The translations under genes and the position numbers were made by a program. Under the pieces are notes generated by a model. The model did not search any database, was not told the origin of the DNA, and saw only the letters and a program-made list of their open reading frames with translations. From JBCDCP01 sp039181495 (GTDB lineage Bacteria; Pseudomonadota; Alphaproteobacteria; Rhizobiales; Tepidamorphaceae), in the NCBI GenBank assembly GCA_039181495.1, contig JBCDCP010000032.1, positions 1 through 25,155 of the forward strand: a DNA stretch of 25,155 nucleotides. Direction: 5' to 3'. This document shows, piece by piece, positions 1 through 6,755 of the stretch. Every line of letters begins with the position of its first letter. Position 1 is the stretch's first letter.

Positions 1-68
1 CGGCCCCTGGGCTAGTGGCTCCGTGCGAGTTCGGTGCTAAAGTTTTTTAATCTGCGAATGTATTCTGC

Positions 69-194
69 TTACCTTGTTTGTATGTCGACGCGGCCCAGGC
101 CGATCGTCGAGAAGACGGCCATCCCGCCGAGTAGAAGAACAACGACCCCGAAGCCCGCATAGAGCTTTGCGCTGACCGACAGTTTGTCGAGCAT
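69..194 (-). pseudogene. N-terminal fragment of a methyl-accepting chemotaxis protein
   Basis: A 41-codon reading frame starts with ATG at 194 behind a good ribosome binding site (GGAG, seven bases upstream). The peptide opens MLDKLSVSAKLYAGFGVV and continues as a hydrophobic segment (about residues 11-31) ending in GLGRVDIQTR. This is how many alphaproteobacterial chemotaxis receptors begin: a short basic N-terminus and a first membrane helix leading into the periplasmic sensor domain. Here a TAA stop follows directly. The same frame stays receptor-like for about 18 more codons and then meets a second stop near position 12. It is therefore probably a decayed or truncated receptor gene, but it could be a small membrane protein, because the window ends before the rest can be seen. 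Receptor origin is inferred from resemblance only. Confidence 0.4.
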
Positions 195-406
195 GATGGT
201 CTCCGTAAACTTTGACTGAAACTGTAATTCTTCAGAGCTGATGACCAATCGTCACCAAAACGCTCGCTATGGTTGCAAAGTTTAGGTGGCATCGCTTACT
301 TAAGCGTTAACTCTTACGAGAAATTACATATTTCAAATGAATGCTCAGGATTGAGCGGGTGCCAGCTTGTTCGCCAAAAGTCTAGTAATACTGTAATTTT
401 CAACCC
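195..406. other. AT-rich intergenic region
   Basis: This stretch separates the receptor fragment from yacG. It is visibly richer in A and T than its surroundings, and I see no credible reading frame, tRNA or clear terminator in it. TTAA occurs twice close together (around 300-308), but the spacing does not fit a full CtrA box. It probably carries the promoter for the receptor fragment. Confidence 0.4.
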
Positions 407-643
407 TTAGGTGTTGTCGTCCTCTACTGACAATTCGTCATCTTCGACGACAGGGATTGCGTAGGCGCCACTCAACCATCGGTTGAGATCTACATCGGCA
501 CATCGCTTTGAACAAAACGGCCTGTAAGACGGGCTCTGCGGCGCCGCGCATATCGGGCACGGCTTCCGATCGGCCTTGCGGTTGCGTACGTCTTCGGCGG
601 GCTGATTGTCGTTGTCGGGGTTACGCGTTTTCTTGACAGGCAT
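407..643 (-). CDS. yacG: DNA gyrase inhibitor YacG (zinc protein)
   Basis: A 78-residue protein with the YacG treble-clef zinc site. The ligands are Cys29, Cys32, Cys44 and Cys48 (CPIC, then FCSKRC), followed by the family's conserved DLNRWLSGAYAIP segment. In Escherichia coli YacG binds GyrB and blocks DNA binding by gyrase. A similar role here is family knowledge and is not shown by the sequence. The frame is open further upstream into maf, but the ATG at 643 has an AGGG-type ribosome binding site and gives the normal family length. The basic, Asp/Asn-rich N-terminus (residues 1-25) and acidic tail (from about residue 66) look unstructured. It lies 23 bp downstream of maf on the same strand, so the two are probably co-transcribed, which is a common alphaproteobacterial pairing. 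Confidence 0.93.
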   Translation of the reverse strand: MPVKKTRNPDNDNQPAEDVRNRKADRKPCPICAAPQSPSYRPFCSKRCADVDLNRWLSGAYAIPVVEDDELSVEDDNT

Positions 644-666
644 CTGAAAAGACCACCCTGCCGGAA

Positions 667-1293
667 CTAGACCGCCGCTGCGAGCCAGCCGATACGGACC
701 GGAAAGCCTTCGCCTTCCAGCATGGCAACCGACTCGTGCAAGGGTAGTCCGACCACGTTTGTGTAGGATCCGACCAGCTTGGCAACAAAGCTGCCGGCGA
801 TCCCCTGAATGGCATAGCCACCGGCTTTGCCGCGCCATTCGCCCGATGCAAGATAGGTCTCGATCTCTTCGCGCGACAGCCGCTTCATGCGGACACGTGT
901 CTCGACCAGCCGGTCGCGAATCCGGCCCTTGGGCGTGGCCAGAGCAATGCAGGTGTAGACGCGGTGTGACCGGCCCGACAGCATCCGCAGGCTCTGCCCG
1001 GCATCGTCCATCTGCTCGGTATTAGGCATGATACGCCGGCCAACAGCCACTACGGTGTCTGCAGCGAGAATGTAACCGCCGGCAATTCTCTCTTCCTGCT
1101 TGCCGACACTCAGGATCTTCTCGCATTTGGCACGCGCCAGGCGACGGGCGAGCGTTCGCGGCAGCTCGCCCTTATTGGGCGTCTCGTCAATCGTTGCCGG
1201 CCAGATCACGTCGGGCTCAATGCCCGCCTGTTGCAGCAGCGCAAGTCGCCGCGGCGACCCTGAAGCCAGGACGAGTTTTGTGGCGCTGCTCAT
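667..1293 (-). CDS. maf: Maf-family nucleoside triphosphate pyrophosphatase
   Basis: A 208-residue Maf/HAM1-fold enzyme that hydrolyses non-canonical or excess nucleoside triphosphates to monophosphates and pyrophosphate in the cytoplasm. The sequence shows the N-terminal substrate loop SGSPRR (residues 11-16), the metal and catalytic motif AADTVV (77-82, Asp79), LSGRSHRVYT, and the C-terminal GKAGGYAIQG and GSYTNVVGLPL blocks. The last two resemble the YhdE-type (dTTP/UTP) subgroup more than the YceF-type (m7GTP) subgroup. That assignment is inferred from motifs. The ATG at 1293 gives the usual length, with a weak GGAA ribosome binding site. infA lies 89 bp upstream and yacG 23 bp downstream on the same strand, consistent with an infA-maf-yacG transcription unit. 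Confidence 0.95.
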   Translation of the reverse strand: MSSATKLVLASGSPRRLALLQQAGIEPDVIWPATIDETPNKGELPRTLARRLARAKCEKILSVGKQEERIAGGYILAADTVVAVGRRIMPNTEQMDDAGQSLRMLSGRSHRVYTCIALATPKGRIRDRLVETRVRMKRLSREEIETYLASGEWRGKAGGYAIQGIAGSFVAKLVGSYTNVVGLPLHESVAMLEGEGFPVRIGWLAAAV

Positions 1294-1382
1294 GGATCAG
1301 TTCCGCCGATCAGGTCCAAGGAATATCGCGACCCGGACCACTCCTGTCCGGCATGGCCCTTCTGGGCCGGCGCTCAAGACAT
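1294..1382 (-). other. infA-maf spacer with a short GC hairpin
   Basis: The 89-bp gap between infA and maf contains a perfect short inverted repeat, GGCCC and GGGCC around a TTCT loop at 1355-1368. No T-run follows on either strand, so it is not a classical terminator. It may stabilise or process the infA message while letting transcription continue into maf. Confidence 0.35.
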
Positions 1383-1601
1383 CTATTTGAAACGGTAGGT
1401 GATACGACCCTTGGTCAGGTCATAGGGCGTCATCTCTACGAGCACCTTATCGCCGGCAAGAACGCGAATGCGATTCTTGCGCATGCGGCCCGCCGTATGA
1501 GCGACGATCTCGTGTTCATTCTCAAGCTTGACCCGGAAAGTCGCGTTCGGGAGCAGTTCCGTCACCACGCCGGGGAATTCCAGCAGTTCTTCTTTCGACA
1601 T
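1383..1601 (-). CDS. infA: translation initiation factor IF-1
   Basis: A 72-residue protein that matches IF-1 over its whole length: MSKEELLEFPGVVTELLPNA, then FRVKLENEHEIVAHTAGRMRK, and the terminal DLTKGRITYRFK. It is a single OB-fold domain that binds the 30S A site and works with IF-2 and IF-3 in translation initiation. The reading frame is open far upstream, but the ATG at 1601 is preceded by GGAA and gives exactly the family length, so the longer version is rejected. It is minus-strand, upstream of maf and yacG, and divergent from the secreted protein gene that begins at 1835. The 233-bp region between them carries a 14-bp motif shared with the murA upstream region and a palindrome. Confidence 0.97.
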   Translation of the reverse strand: MSKEELLEFPGVVTELLPNATFRVKLENEHEIVAHTAGRMRKNRIRVLAGDKVLVEMTPYDLTKGRITYRFK

Positions 1602-1718
1602 TGCGTTCCGTCGGTTCGTTGATTTTGCGATGCCCGCCGCCGAACTGGCGGTCCGGGGGGATGCCGGAGGAACCCGGCGACACATTGCGGCGGACCCTAG
1701 CTGAGCCCGCTTCCAAAG

Positions 1719-1732
1719 TGAACCACCGTCTA
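1719..1732 (-). promoter_or_regulatory. 14-bp motif upstream of infA, shared with murA
   Basis: The plus-strand text TGAACCACCGTCTA (TAGACGGTGGTTCA toward infA) ends 117 bases before the infA start codon. The identical 14-mer lies 126 bases before murA, and an 11/14 copy lies 135 bases before the small basic protein gene, all in the same orientation. The function is unknown. The similar distance to the start codon suggests a promoter-associated element. Confidence 0.4.
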
Positions 1733-1769
1733 AACCGTTGTGTGCACATGCGATCACAAGCTTGAATTC

Positions 1770-1790
1770 GATGGTTGGTGCACCACCATC
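1770..1790. promoter_or_regulatory. imperfect 21-bp palindrome, possible operator
   Basis: GATGG and CCATC flank the perfect palindrome TGGTGCACCA, with a single extra T, just upstream of the ribosome binding site of the secreted protein gene. A second GTGCAC palindrome (TGTGCACA, 1741-1748) lies 36 bp away. Paired dyads like this suit a dimeric repressor, but no regulator is encoded nearby. Confidence 0.35.
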
Positions 1791-1834
1791 CTCATTGTTG
1801 AGCGCAACGCGGCGGCAAGTGAGGGATGATTGCA

Positions 1835-2386
1835 ATGAACCGAAGTGTCTTTCTGCTGGCCGGCTTCTCAGTGTCACTTCTAGCAGGATCGCCAGCGACG
1901 GCGGAGGATACGCCAGTTCCGTGCGGACCTCAGGCGGCGGTCTATTTCGCCGACGGCGCGCCGACAGACCGGTTCCGCATCGAAAACCGCTCATCAGATG
2001 TCTGGCAGATCGTAAGGGTCGATATCGATCTGGGAACCGCGCCCGCGGGTGTGTTCTTCGATCCAACCGGCGCAGGCGCCGGTTCTTCCGTCTTCCAGCC
2101 CTTTGTCGATGCCGGAGGAGATGGCGAACTATCTGGTGCCAGCGCGCTGACCGATGGGGGCACTGTTCTGACGTTGTCTTTTGCGCGCTTTCCCGCGCAG
2201 GGCATGCACGAATTCACAGCCGATATTGACGACAGCGGTCCGACCTCCACCCGCGTCAGTGGCGGCGAGATTGCCGGCGCCAGCATCCGTGTTGCGTTTG
2301 AGAGCCCCTTCGGCGAGGCGACCAAGACCGGCACCTTTGCGCCCTCGGGCGTGGCACTGGCCGGAGAGGCGCGCGGCTGCGTTTGA
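1835..2386 (+). CDS. secreted protein resembling 'aggregation factor core' proteins
   Basis: A 183-residue exported protein of uncertain role. The N-terminus (MNRSVFLLAGFSVSLLAGSP, then ATA) is a typical Sec signal peptide, probably cut near residue 22. The mature part is rich in Gly, Asp, Thr and Val, with alternating beta-strand character and no membrane helix. Phrases such as DGAPTDRF, IDLGTAPAGVFFDPTGAGAG and SVFQPF recall a set of short alphaproteobacterial proteins usually labelled 'aggregation factor core'. I make that link from memory and it says little about function. The start at 1835 is preferred to the ATG at 1826 because GAGGG (1821-1825) sits nine bases before it but directly abuts the other. 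It is divergent from infA, and the metallophosphoesterase begins 60 bp downstream on the same strand. Confidence 0.6.
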   Translation: MNRSVFLLAGFSVSLLAGSPATAEDTPVPCGPQAAVYFADGAPTDRFRIENRSSDVWQIVRVDIDLGTAPAGVFFDPTGAGAGSSVFQPFVDAGGDGELSGASALTDGGTVLTLSFARFPAQGMHEFTADIDDSGPTSTRVSGGEIAGASIRVAFESPFGEATKTGTFAPSGVALAGEARGCV

Positions 2387-2446
2387 GCAATCCCGGCGCC
2401 GGTTTTTGACATTTAACTCCGGGCGATGACCTGCCAAGATCGGTCA

Positions 2447-3193
2447 ATGAAGTTCGCCGTAATCGCCGACATCCACGGCAATGCAGCTGCGCTCAAGGCT
2501 GTTCTCGCCGACCTTGATTCGCTCGGCATCTCCGACATCGTCAATCTCGGCGATCACCTGAGCGGGCCGCTCGAAGCTGCTGAAACAGCCCGGATACTCA
2601 TGTCCAAGGAGTTTCCATCGATCCGCGGCAACCATGACAGGTGGCTCGTCGAGAAAGATCCATCGGAGATGGGAGCATCGGACAAGGTCGCATATGACCA
2701 GTTGGATCAGCAGCAGCTTGAATGGTTGCGGGAATTGCCTCGGTCATTGTTTCTGTTTGATGAGATCCTGCTTTGCCATGGCACGCCGTCGAGCGATCTG
2801 ACCTACTGGCTGGAGCGGGTCGAAGAGGATGGCAGCATCAGGTCGGCAACCATCGACGAGATTGAGGCTGAAGCGGAAGGTATCGACGCAAAGTTGATAC
2901 TTTGCGGCCACACGCACATCCCAAGGCTGGTTCACCTTCGCAGTGGCCAAATAGTGCTCAATCCAGGGAGCGTTGGCTGTCCGGCCTATGATGATGATCT
3001 TCCGGTCTATCATCGCATGCAGACCGGCACGCCCAACACGTCTTATGCGATCGCAGAGAAATCGGGCGACGACTGGCTCGTCACCTTTCGCTCGGTTCCC
3101 TATGACAATCGGCGCATGGTTGAACTGGCGCGGGCCAATGGCAGGATGGAATGGAGCCAGGCACTGGCAACCGGCTGGATAGACAGCGCCTGA
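2447..3193 (+). CDS. calcineurin-like metallophosphoesterase (YfcE/MJ0936-type)
   Basis: A 248-residue soluble phosphoesterase with the full two-metal active site of the family: DIH (Asp8, His10), GD (Asp36), GNHD (61-64), the HGTP histidine (His111) and GHTH (154-157). Such proteins hydrolyse phosphodiesters or phosphomonoesters with Mn or similar metals. The natural substrate cannot be read from the sequence. The ATG at 2447 is chosen because the fold begins MKFAVIADIHGN. The ATG at 2426 would add seven unconserved residues, and neither start has a strong ribosome binding site. It follows the secreted protein gene by 60 bp and converges on the phosphatase gene at 3224. The gene pair 1835-3193 looks like an insertion into an otherwise minus-strand housekeeping block. 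Confidence 0.9.
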   Translation: MKFAVIADIHGNAAALKAVLADLDSLGISDIVNLGDHLSGPLEAAETARILMSKEFPSIRGNHDRWLVEKDPSEMGASDKVAYDQLDQQQLEWLRELPRSLFLFDEILLCHGTPSSDLTYWLERVEEDGSIRSATIDEIEAEAEGIDAKLILCGHTHIPRLVHLRSGQIVLNPGSVGCPAYDDDLPVYHRMQTGTPNTSYAIAEKSGDDWLVTFRSVPYDNRRMVELARANGRMEWSQALATGWIDSA

Positions 3194-3223
3194 ACGTGGG
3201 ACCTTTGCGGCAGCAATCGCGCC

Positions 3224-3679
3224 TCAATCGCCAGCCTTGGGCTGCCAGCCAAAGCGCTGCTTGATCCGCTGGGTCAGCCTGTCGCGCACGCGGCGATAGT
3301 CATCAAGCCGTTGGTCGCGAGTGCCCATGCCGGTGGTTGGGTCCGGCGTCGGCCAGTATTCCACATCCACATCCATGGTGTGCGCCATTTCGAGCGCATG
3401 GTGATGGGCTTCCGGTGCCAGCGTGACGATAAGGTCAAACGACCCATCATGCAGTTCCTCAATCGTCCGAGGCACGTGGCCGGACATGTCGACGCCTTCT
3501 TCCTCAAGCACGGCAACCGCAAATGGATCGAGCTCGCCGTGGTGGACGCCGGCGGACTGGACATAGACCTGGAATCCGAAAAGCCGCTTCATCAGCGCTT
3601 CGGCCATGGGCGAACGAACGGCGTTCATTGAACAGGCAAACAGCACCGCGGACGGCAGTTTGCCTGGTTCCGGCGCCAT
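3224..3679 (-). CDS. low-molecular-weight protein tyrosine phosphatase / arsenate reductase-like protein
   Basis: A 151-residue protein of the low-molecular-weight phosphatase fold. The P-loop CSMNAVRS provides the nucleophile Cys16 and Arg22 of the CX5R signature, and the acid/base aspartate is probably Asp113 in TPDPT. The family includes protein tyrosine phosphatases and thioredoxin-type arsenate reductases. The genomic setting among murA, UPF0262 and infA, with no arsenic genes, favours a housekeeping phosphatase, but the substrate is unknown. The ATG at 3679 lies five bases after the UPF0262 stop, so the two are almost certainly translated from one message. In related genomes, as I recall, this gene sits next to UPF0262 and infA. 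Here two plus-strand genes separate it from infA. Confidence 0.88.
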   Translation of the reverse strand: MAPEPGKLPSAVLFACSMNAVRSPMAEALMKRLFGFQVYVQSAGVHHGELDPFAVAVLEEEGVDMSGHVPRTIEELHDGSFDLIVTLAPEAHHHALEMAHTMDVDVEYWPTPDPTTGMGTRDQRLDDYRRVRDRLTQRIKQRFGWQPKAGD

Positions 3680-3684
3680 TTATG

Positions 3685-4221
3685 TCAGCCCTTCCAGTGC
3701 AGCACGCAGACAAGCGTGAACAGGCGCCGCGCCGTGTCGTGATCCACCTCCACCTTGCCGGACAGACGTTCACGCAGGATTCTTGATCCCTCGTCATGCA
3801 GCCCGCGGCGCCCCATGTCGATGGCCTCGATCCGCGATGGGCTCTGCGTGCGGATTGCGTCGTAGTAGCTTTCGCAGATCGTGAAGTAGTCGCGGATCAC
3901 CTTTCGCAGCGGCGACAGAGAGAGCATGTGCGTCAGGTTGCCATTGCCCTCCGCCTCGCTGATGGCCATGACCAGCCGGTTGTCCTCCAGCGACAATTTC
4001 AGCGCATAGGGGCCACCATCGTGATCCGCGGGCTTGAAGTTGTTTTCCTCGATGAGATCGTAGATCGCGACGGCACGTTCATGGTCGACATCCGGCGAAC
4101 CGCGGCCAATGGAGGCTTCGTCGAGCTCAACAGCAATCAGCCGACACCGGCTTGATGTCGAGGCTGCCGCGGCACCCGCCTGCTGGTCGTCCGGGCCGTC
4201 CTCTGACGCATCTGCGGCCAT
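3685..4221 (-). CDS. UPF0262 family protein
   Basis: A 178-residue cytoplasmic protein matching UPF0262, an alphaproteobacterial family of unknown function. Diagnostic segments are RLIAVELDEASIGRGSPDVD, HERAVAIYDLIEEN, RKVIRDYFTICESYYDAI, IEAIDMGRRGLHDEGS and TARRLFTLVCVLH. About 25 N-terminal residues (Ala, Asp and Gln rich) precede the conserved core and look disordered. The ATG at 4221 is only 15 bases after the DUF2948 stop, and the next gene starts five bases after this stop, so it is the middle gene of a tight three-gene unit. In many Hyphomicrobiales hisD lies immediately before this gene. It is absent here. Confidence 0.93.
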   Translation of the reverse strand: MAADASEDGPDDQQAGAAAASTSSRCRLIAVELDEASIGRGSPDVDHERAVAIYDLIEENNFKPADHDGGPYALKLSLEDNRLVMAISEAEGNGNLTHMLSLSPLRKVIRDYFTICESYYDAIRTQSPSRIEAIDMGRRGLHDEGSRILRERLSGKVEVDHDTARRLFTLVCVLHWKG

Positions 4222-4236
4222 GCTGTTATCCGCCTG

Positions 4237-4701
4237 TCAGGGTGTCTCGTGGGCTGGTGTGCCACGCGCGGCCCATACCGGACCGAGATCCTTCATACGC
4301 GCCTCGATGCACTCGACCTCAAGCCGCAGGGTCGCATCGTCCGAAAACAGCAGCTCGATGATGCCTTCCGCTGGTGCATCCTCTTCGCCAGCGTCGGAAC
4401 CTGCGTCCGGATCGGGCAGATAGCGAATGGCCAGCAGATTGACGACACGATCGGTTTCGCGCTGCGGCAGATTACGCGCCTTGACCGCGCGAACGCGGGC
4501 GAAGCTCAGACCGGTGCGGCGGCGTTGTCCCGGTGAGGTGTCACCCGCCTCTTCCCAGACAAAACGGTTCAATTCCAGGATGAACTGCTGGCGCCGTTCC
4601 AGCCAAACAAAATCGGCCACCTTTGCCACCGCATCCTGCAAGTGAGCCGAAATGATATCGAGGTCTTCGACGTCTAGCGCGGCGAGCTTCAGTTCAGACA
4701 T
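4237..4701 (-). CDS. DUF2948 family protein
   Basis: A 154-residue protein that fits DUF2948, a family of unknown function found beside murA in alphaproteobacteria. Recognisable parts are SELKLAALDVEDLDIISAHL near the N-terminus, the FILELNRFVWE strand, RRRTGLSFARV, and the closing RLEVECIEARMKDLGPVWAA with PAHETP. A TTG 15 bases upstream is in frame, but the ATG at 4701 has GGAA eight bases upstream and starts at the usual family position. It lies 185 bp downstream of murA and 15 bp before UPF0262, on the same strand as both. It has no membrane segment or signal peptide. Confidence 0.9.
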   Translation of the reverse strand: MSELKLAALDVEDLDIISAHLQDAVAKVADFVWLERRQQFILELNRFVWEEAGDTSPGQRRRTGLSFARVRAVKARNLPQRETDRVVNLLAIRYLPDPDAGSDAGEEDAPAEGIIELLFSDDATLRLEVECIEARMKDLGPVWAARGTPAHETP

Positions 4702-4886
4702 AAGGGAGTTCCGCAAATGATAACGCGTTCAACTCAAAGGCCATTCAAGGTGGAGGCACGGCACTGCGCGGCACAATCCCCATGCCGCGATGTGAGGTCA
4801 AGGGTGGATGCGGCCACAGGTGTGGCGCAGGTCAAAATTGTAAGGGGATCAAGCCCAGGTGACCGTGATCGGGGATCAGGACCGCG
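4702..4886 (-). promoter_or_regulatory. murA-DUF2948 intergenic region with inverted repeat
   Basis: Toward DUF2948 this 185-bp region holds two TTGACC hexamers that could serve as -35 elements, neither with an obvious -10. It also holds a perfect 7-bp inverted repeat, CGCGGCA and TGCCGCG around a 9-base loop (4767-4789). The downstream TTGACC lies just ahead of the repeat, so the repeat would overlap that promoter. No murA terminator with a T-run is visible. The reading as a separate promoter is weak inference. Confidence 0.3.
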
Positions 4887-6176
4887 TTAGCCGCTGATAC
4901 GCTCAATTTCCGCACCGCAAGCGCCGAGTTTTTCCTCAATGTTCTCGAAACCGCGATCAAGGTGATAAACGCGTGCGACCTCAGTTTCGCCTTCGGCTGC
5001 GAGCCCTGCGATAATGAGCGAGACCGATGCGCGCAGATCGGTTGCCATCACCGGAGCACCGGCGAGTTCGGGCTTGCCGGTCACAATGGCCGTATCGCCA
5101 TCTAGCGCGATATCGGCACCAAGTCGGGCCAGCTCCTGCACATGCATGAAGCGGTTCTCGAAGATTGTCTCGCGGATTCTGGAGACGCCATCAGCGCGGG
5201 TCATCACGGCCATGAGCTGGGCCTGGAGATCGGTCGGGAAGCCAGGGAACGGCTGAGTTTCCACGTCGATCGGCTGCAGGCCGTTGCCATTGCGTGAAAC
5301 ACGAATGCCATCATCTTCAACGGCGATCTTGACGCCAGCCTCGCCCAGTACGTCGAGCGCGGATTGCAGCAGATCGGGCCGGGCGTGTTCGAGTAGAACA
5401 TCGCCACCCGTCATCGCCACGGCCATGGCATAGGTGCCGGTCTCAATCCGGTCCGGCAGCACGGTGTGGGCCGCGCCGTGCAGTGCGTCGACCCCTTGGA
5501 TTTCAAGACGGCGGGTGCCGATTCCGTTGATCTTTGCCCCCATGGCGACGAGACACTCAGCAACATCGCTGATCTCGGGTTCCATCGCCACATTGTTCAG
5601 AACCGTCGTGCCTTTGGCGAGCACGGAGGCCATCAGCACGTTGTGGGTGGCGCCAACAGAAACCTTGGGAAAATCGATCACAGCACCCTTCAGGCCGTTG
5701 GAGGCACTTGCAACCACATAGCCGCGATCAAGCGTGATCTCGGCACCAAGCGCCTCAAGACCCATCAGATGCAGATCGACCGGACGCGTGCCGATTGCGC
5801 AGCCGCCGGGCAGCGACACACGCGCTTCGCCACGACGCGCCAACAGCGGTCCCAGCACCCAGAAACTGGCCCGCATCTGCGACACCAGATTATAGGGCGC
5901 GGTGGTGTCAGAGATCTCGGCTGCATCAAGATGCATGGTGCGCGCATAGCCGGCCTTCTGACCGGCGCGCTTGCCTGCGATCGTGACATCAACACCGTGG
6001 TTGTTGAGGATCTGGGCCAACAGCCGGACATCGCGCAGGCGCGGCACATTGTGCAGTGTCAACCGTTCGGGCGTCAGGATGCTTGCAATCATCAGCGGCA
6101 GGGTGGCGTTCTTGGCGCCCGAAATCGGGATCACGCCATTCAGCTTGTTACCGCCGCGGACGCGAATGCTGTCCAT
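4887..6176 (-). CDS. murA: UDP-N-acetylglucosamine 1-carboxyvinyltransferase (MurA)
   Basis: A 429-residue enzyme that transfers enolpyruvate from phosphoenolpyruvate to UDP-N-acetylglucosamine, the first committed step of peptidoglycan synthesis. The sequence carries Lys22-Asn23 in SGAKNATLP, the catalytic-loop cysteine Cys126 in LPGGCAIGTRPVDLH (equivalent to E. coli Cys115, the fosfomycin target, so sensitivity is expected at that residue), and FPGFPTDLQAQ with the general-base aspartate. The frame runs 67 codons further upstream, but that part is unlike MurA. The ATG at 6176 has a clear AAAGGGA ribosome binding site seven bases upstream and starts with the expected MDSIRVRGG. DUF2948 follows 185 bp downstream. 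Confidence 0.97.
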   Translation of the reverse strand: MDSIRVRGGNKLNGVIPISGAKNATLPLMIASILTPERLTLHNVPRLRDVRLLAQILNNHGVDVTIAGKRAGQKAGYARTMHLDAAEISDTTAPYNLVSQMRASFWVLGPLLARRGEARVSLPGGCAIGTRPVDLHLMGLEALGAEITLDRGYVVASASNGLKGAVIDFPKVSVGATHNVLMASVLAKGTTVLNNVAMEPEISDVAECLVAMGAKINGIGTRRLEIQGVDALHGAAHTVLPDRIETGTYAMAVAMTGGDVLLEHARPDLLQSALDVLGEAGVKIAVEDDGIRVSRNGNGLQPIDVETQPFPGFPTDLQAQLMAVMTRADGVSRIRETIFENRFMHVQELARLGADIALDGDTAIVTGKPELAGAPVMATDLRASVSLIIAGLAAEGETEVARVYHLDRGFENIEEKLGACGAEIERISG

Positions 6177-6422
6177 GTTACGATCCCTTTCGACTATCCG
6201 TGAAGCAAGAGCGTCCCGCGCACCGGTCCAGCGCTTCAGGTTTCCCGCGCTAGGCCGCGGAGTGTTGCAGCTGCGCGAGAGAGATGAGGTCCCCACCCCG
6301 TTTGAACCACCGTCTAGGCGCCCATCATGGCCAAAACAAGCGCTAAGCGTTGCGCGAATGCCGCAACGAGCCATCAACCTTAAGCCGTAGCGTTAGATCT
6401 GGCAGCGCTTTCCGGCGCGCTT
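6177..6422 (-). promoter_or_regulatory. murA upstream region with shared 14-bp motif
   Basis: This 246-bp gap lies between the small basic protein gene and murA. It contains the exact 14-mer TGAACCACCGTCTA (6303-6316), which also occurs upstream of infA in the same orientation. I see no clean -35/-10 pair and no other gene. Confidence 0.4.
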
Positions 6423-6620
6423 TCAGCACTTTGGCGTGGTGTCCGACGGTGATCCGGGAGTCGTCTCGGGCTGGGCATCACCCACGCCGGCGGCCTTTCG
6501 CGCGCGCTTCTGCGCCTTGCGCTTGGCAAGATTGGCACGCAGGGCGTCAGCGAGCCGGTCGGACTTGTCCTCTCGATCGCCGACCAAACTCTGCTGCTTC
6601 TGATCCTTGCCGGATGCCAC
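6423..6620 (-). CDS. small lysine/arginine-rich hypothetical protein
   Basis: A 65-residue basic protein with a core of DREDKSDRLADALRANLAKR followed by KAQKRARKAA, predicted to be a single charged helix, and a Pro/Thr/Ser tail. Short proteins with an ALRANLARRKAQ-like stretch occur near murA in other alphaproteobacteria as far as I recall. No function is known to me. It starts with GTG at 6620, with GCAGGA abutting the codon and AAAGG ten bases away. The latter is the more likely ribosome binding site. It has no membrane segment or cysteines. It is minus-strand and upstream of murA, divergent from the tRNA. The alternative that it is a chance frame is less likely given its composition. Confidence 0.55.
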   Translation of the reverse strand: MASGKDQKQQSLVGDREDKSDRLADALRANLAKRKAQKRARKAAGVGDAQPETTPGSPSDTTPKC

Positions 6621-6755
6621 TCCTGCAACACCTTTCTGGGAATAGCCTGGACCTGCCGATCGATGTCATCGCGCTGGCAAACGCAGCGTCTGGCGCTCTG
6701 TTTCGCCTACACTGTGCCAACGCGCAAGACTGCCAAGCGAGGCAGCGAACTCTCT

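Noticed and set aside
1..50. T-run at 43-48 as a terminator for a plus-strand gene left of the window
   Set aside because: I could not find a convincing stem immediately before the T-run.
300..312. Two TTAA sequences near 300 as a CtrA box
   Set aside because: The spacing is three bases rather than the seven of a full CtrA site, and the flanks do not match the half-site well.
2390..2420. CCGGCGCCGG followed by five T bases after the secreted protein gene, as a terminator
   Set aside because: The palindrome leaves only a 3-bp stem once a loop is allowed, and the next gene starts close by on the same strand.
5466..6203. Long plus-strand open frame (245 codons) opposite murA
   Set aside because: It is a mirror of the GC-rich murA coding sequence: His/Gln/Arg-rich residues, no ribosome binding site and no recognisable domain.
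6177..6377. 67-codon N-terminal extension of MurA
   Set aside because: It has no similarity to MurA, and the ATG at 6176 has a clear ribosome binding site and the expected MDSIRVRGG beginning.
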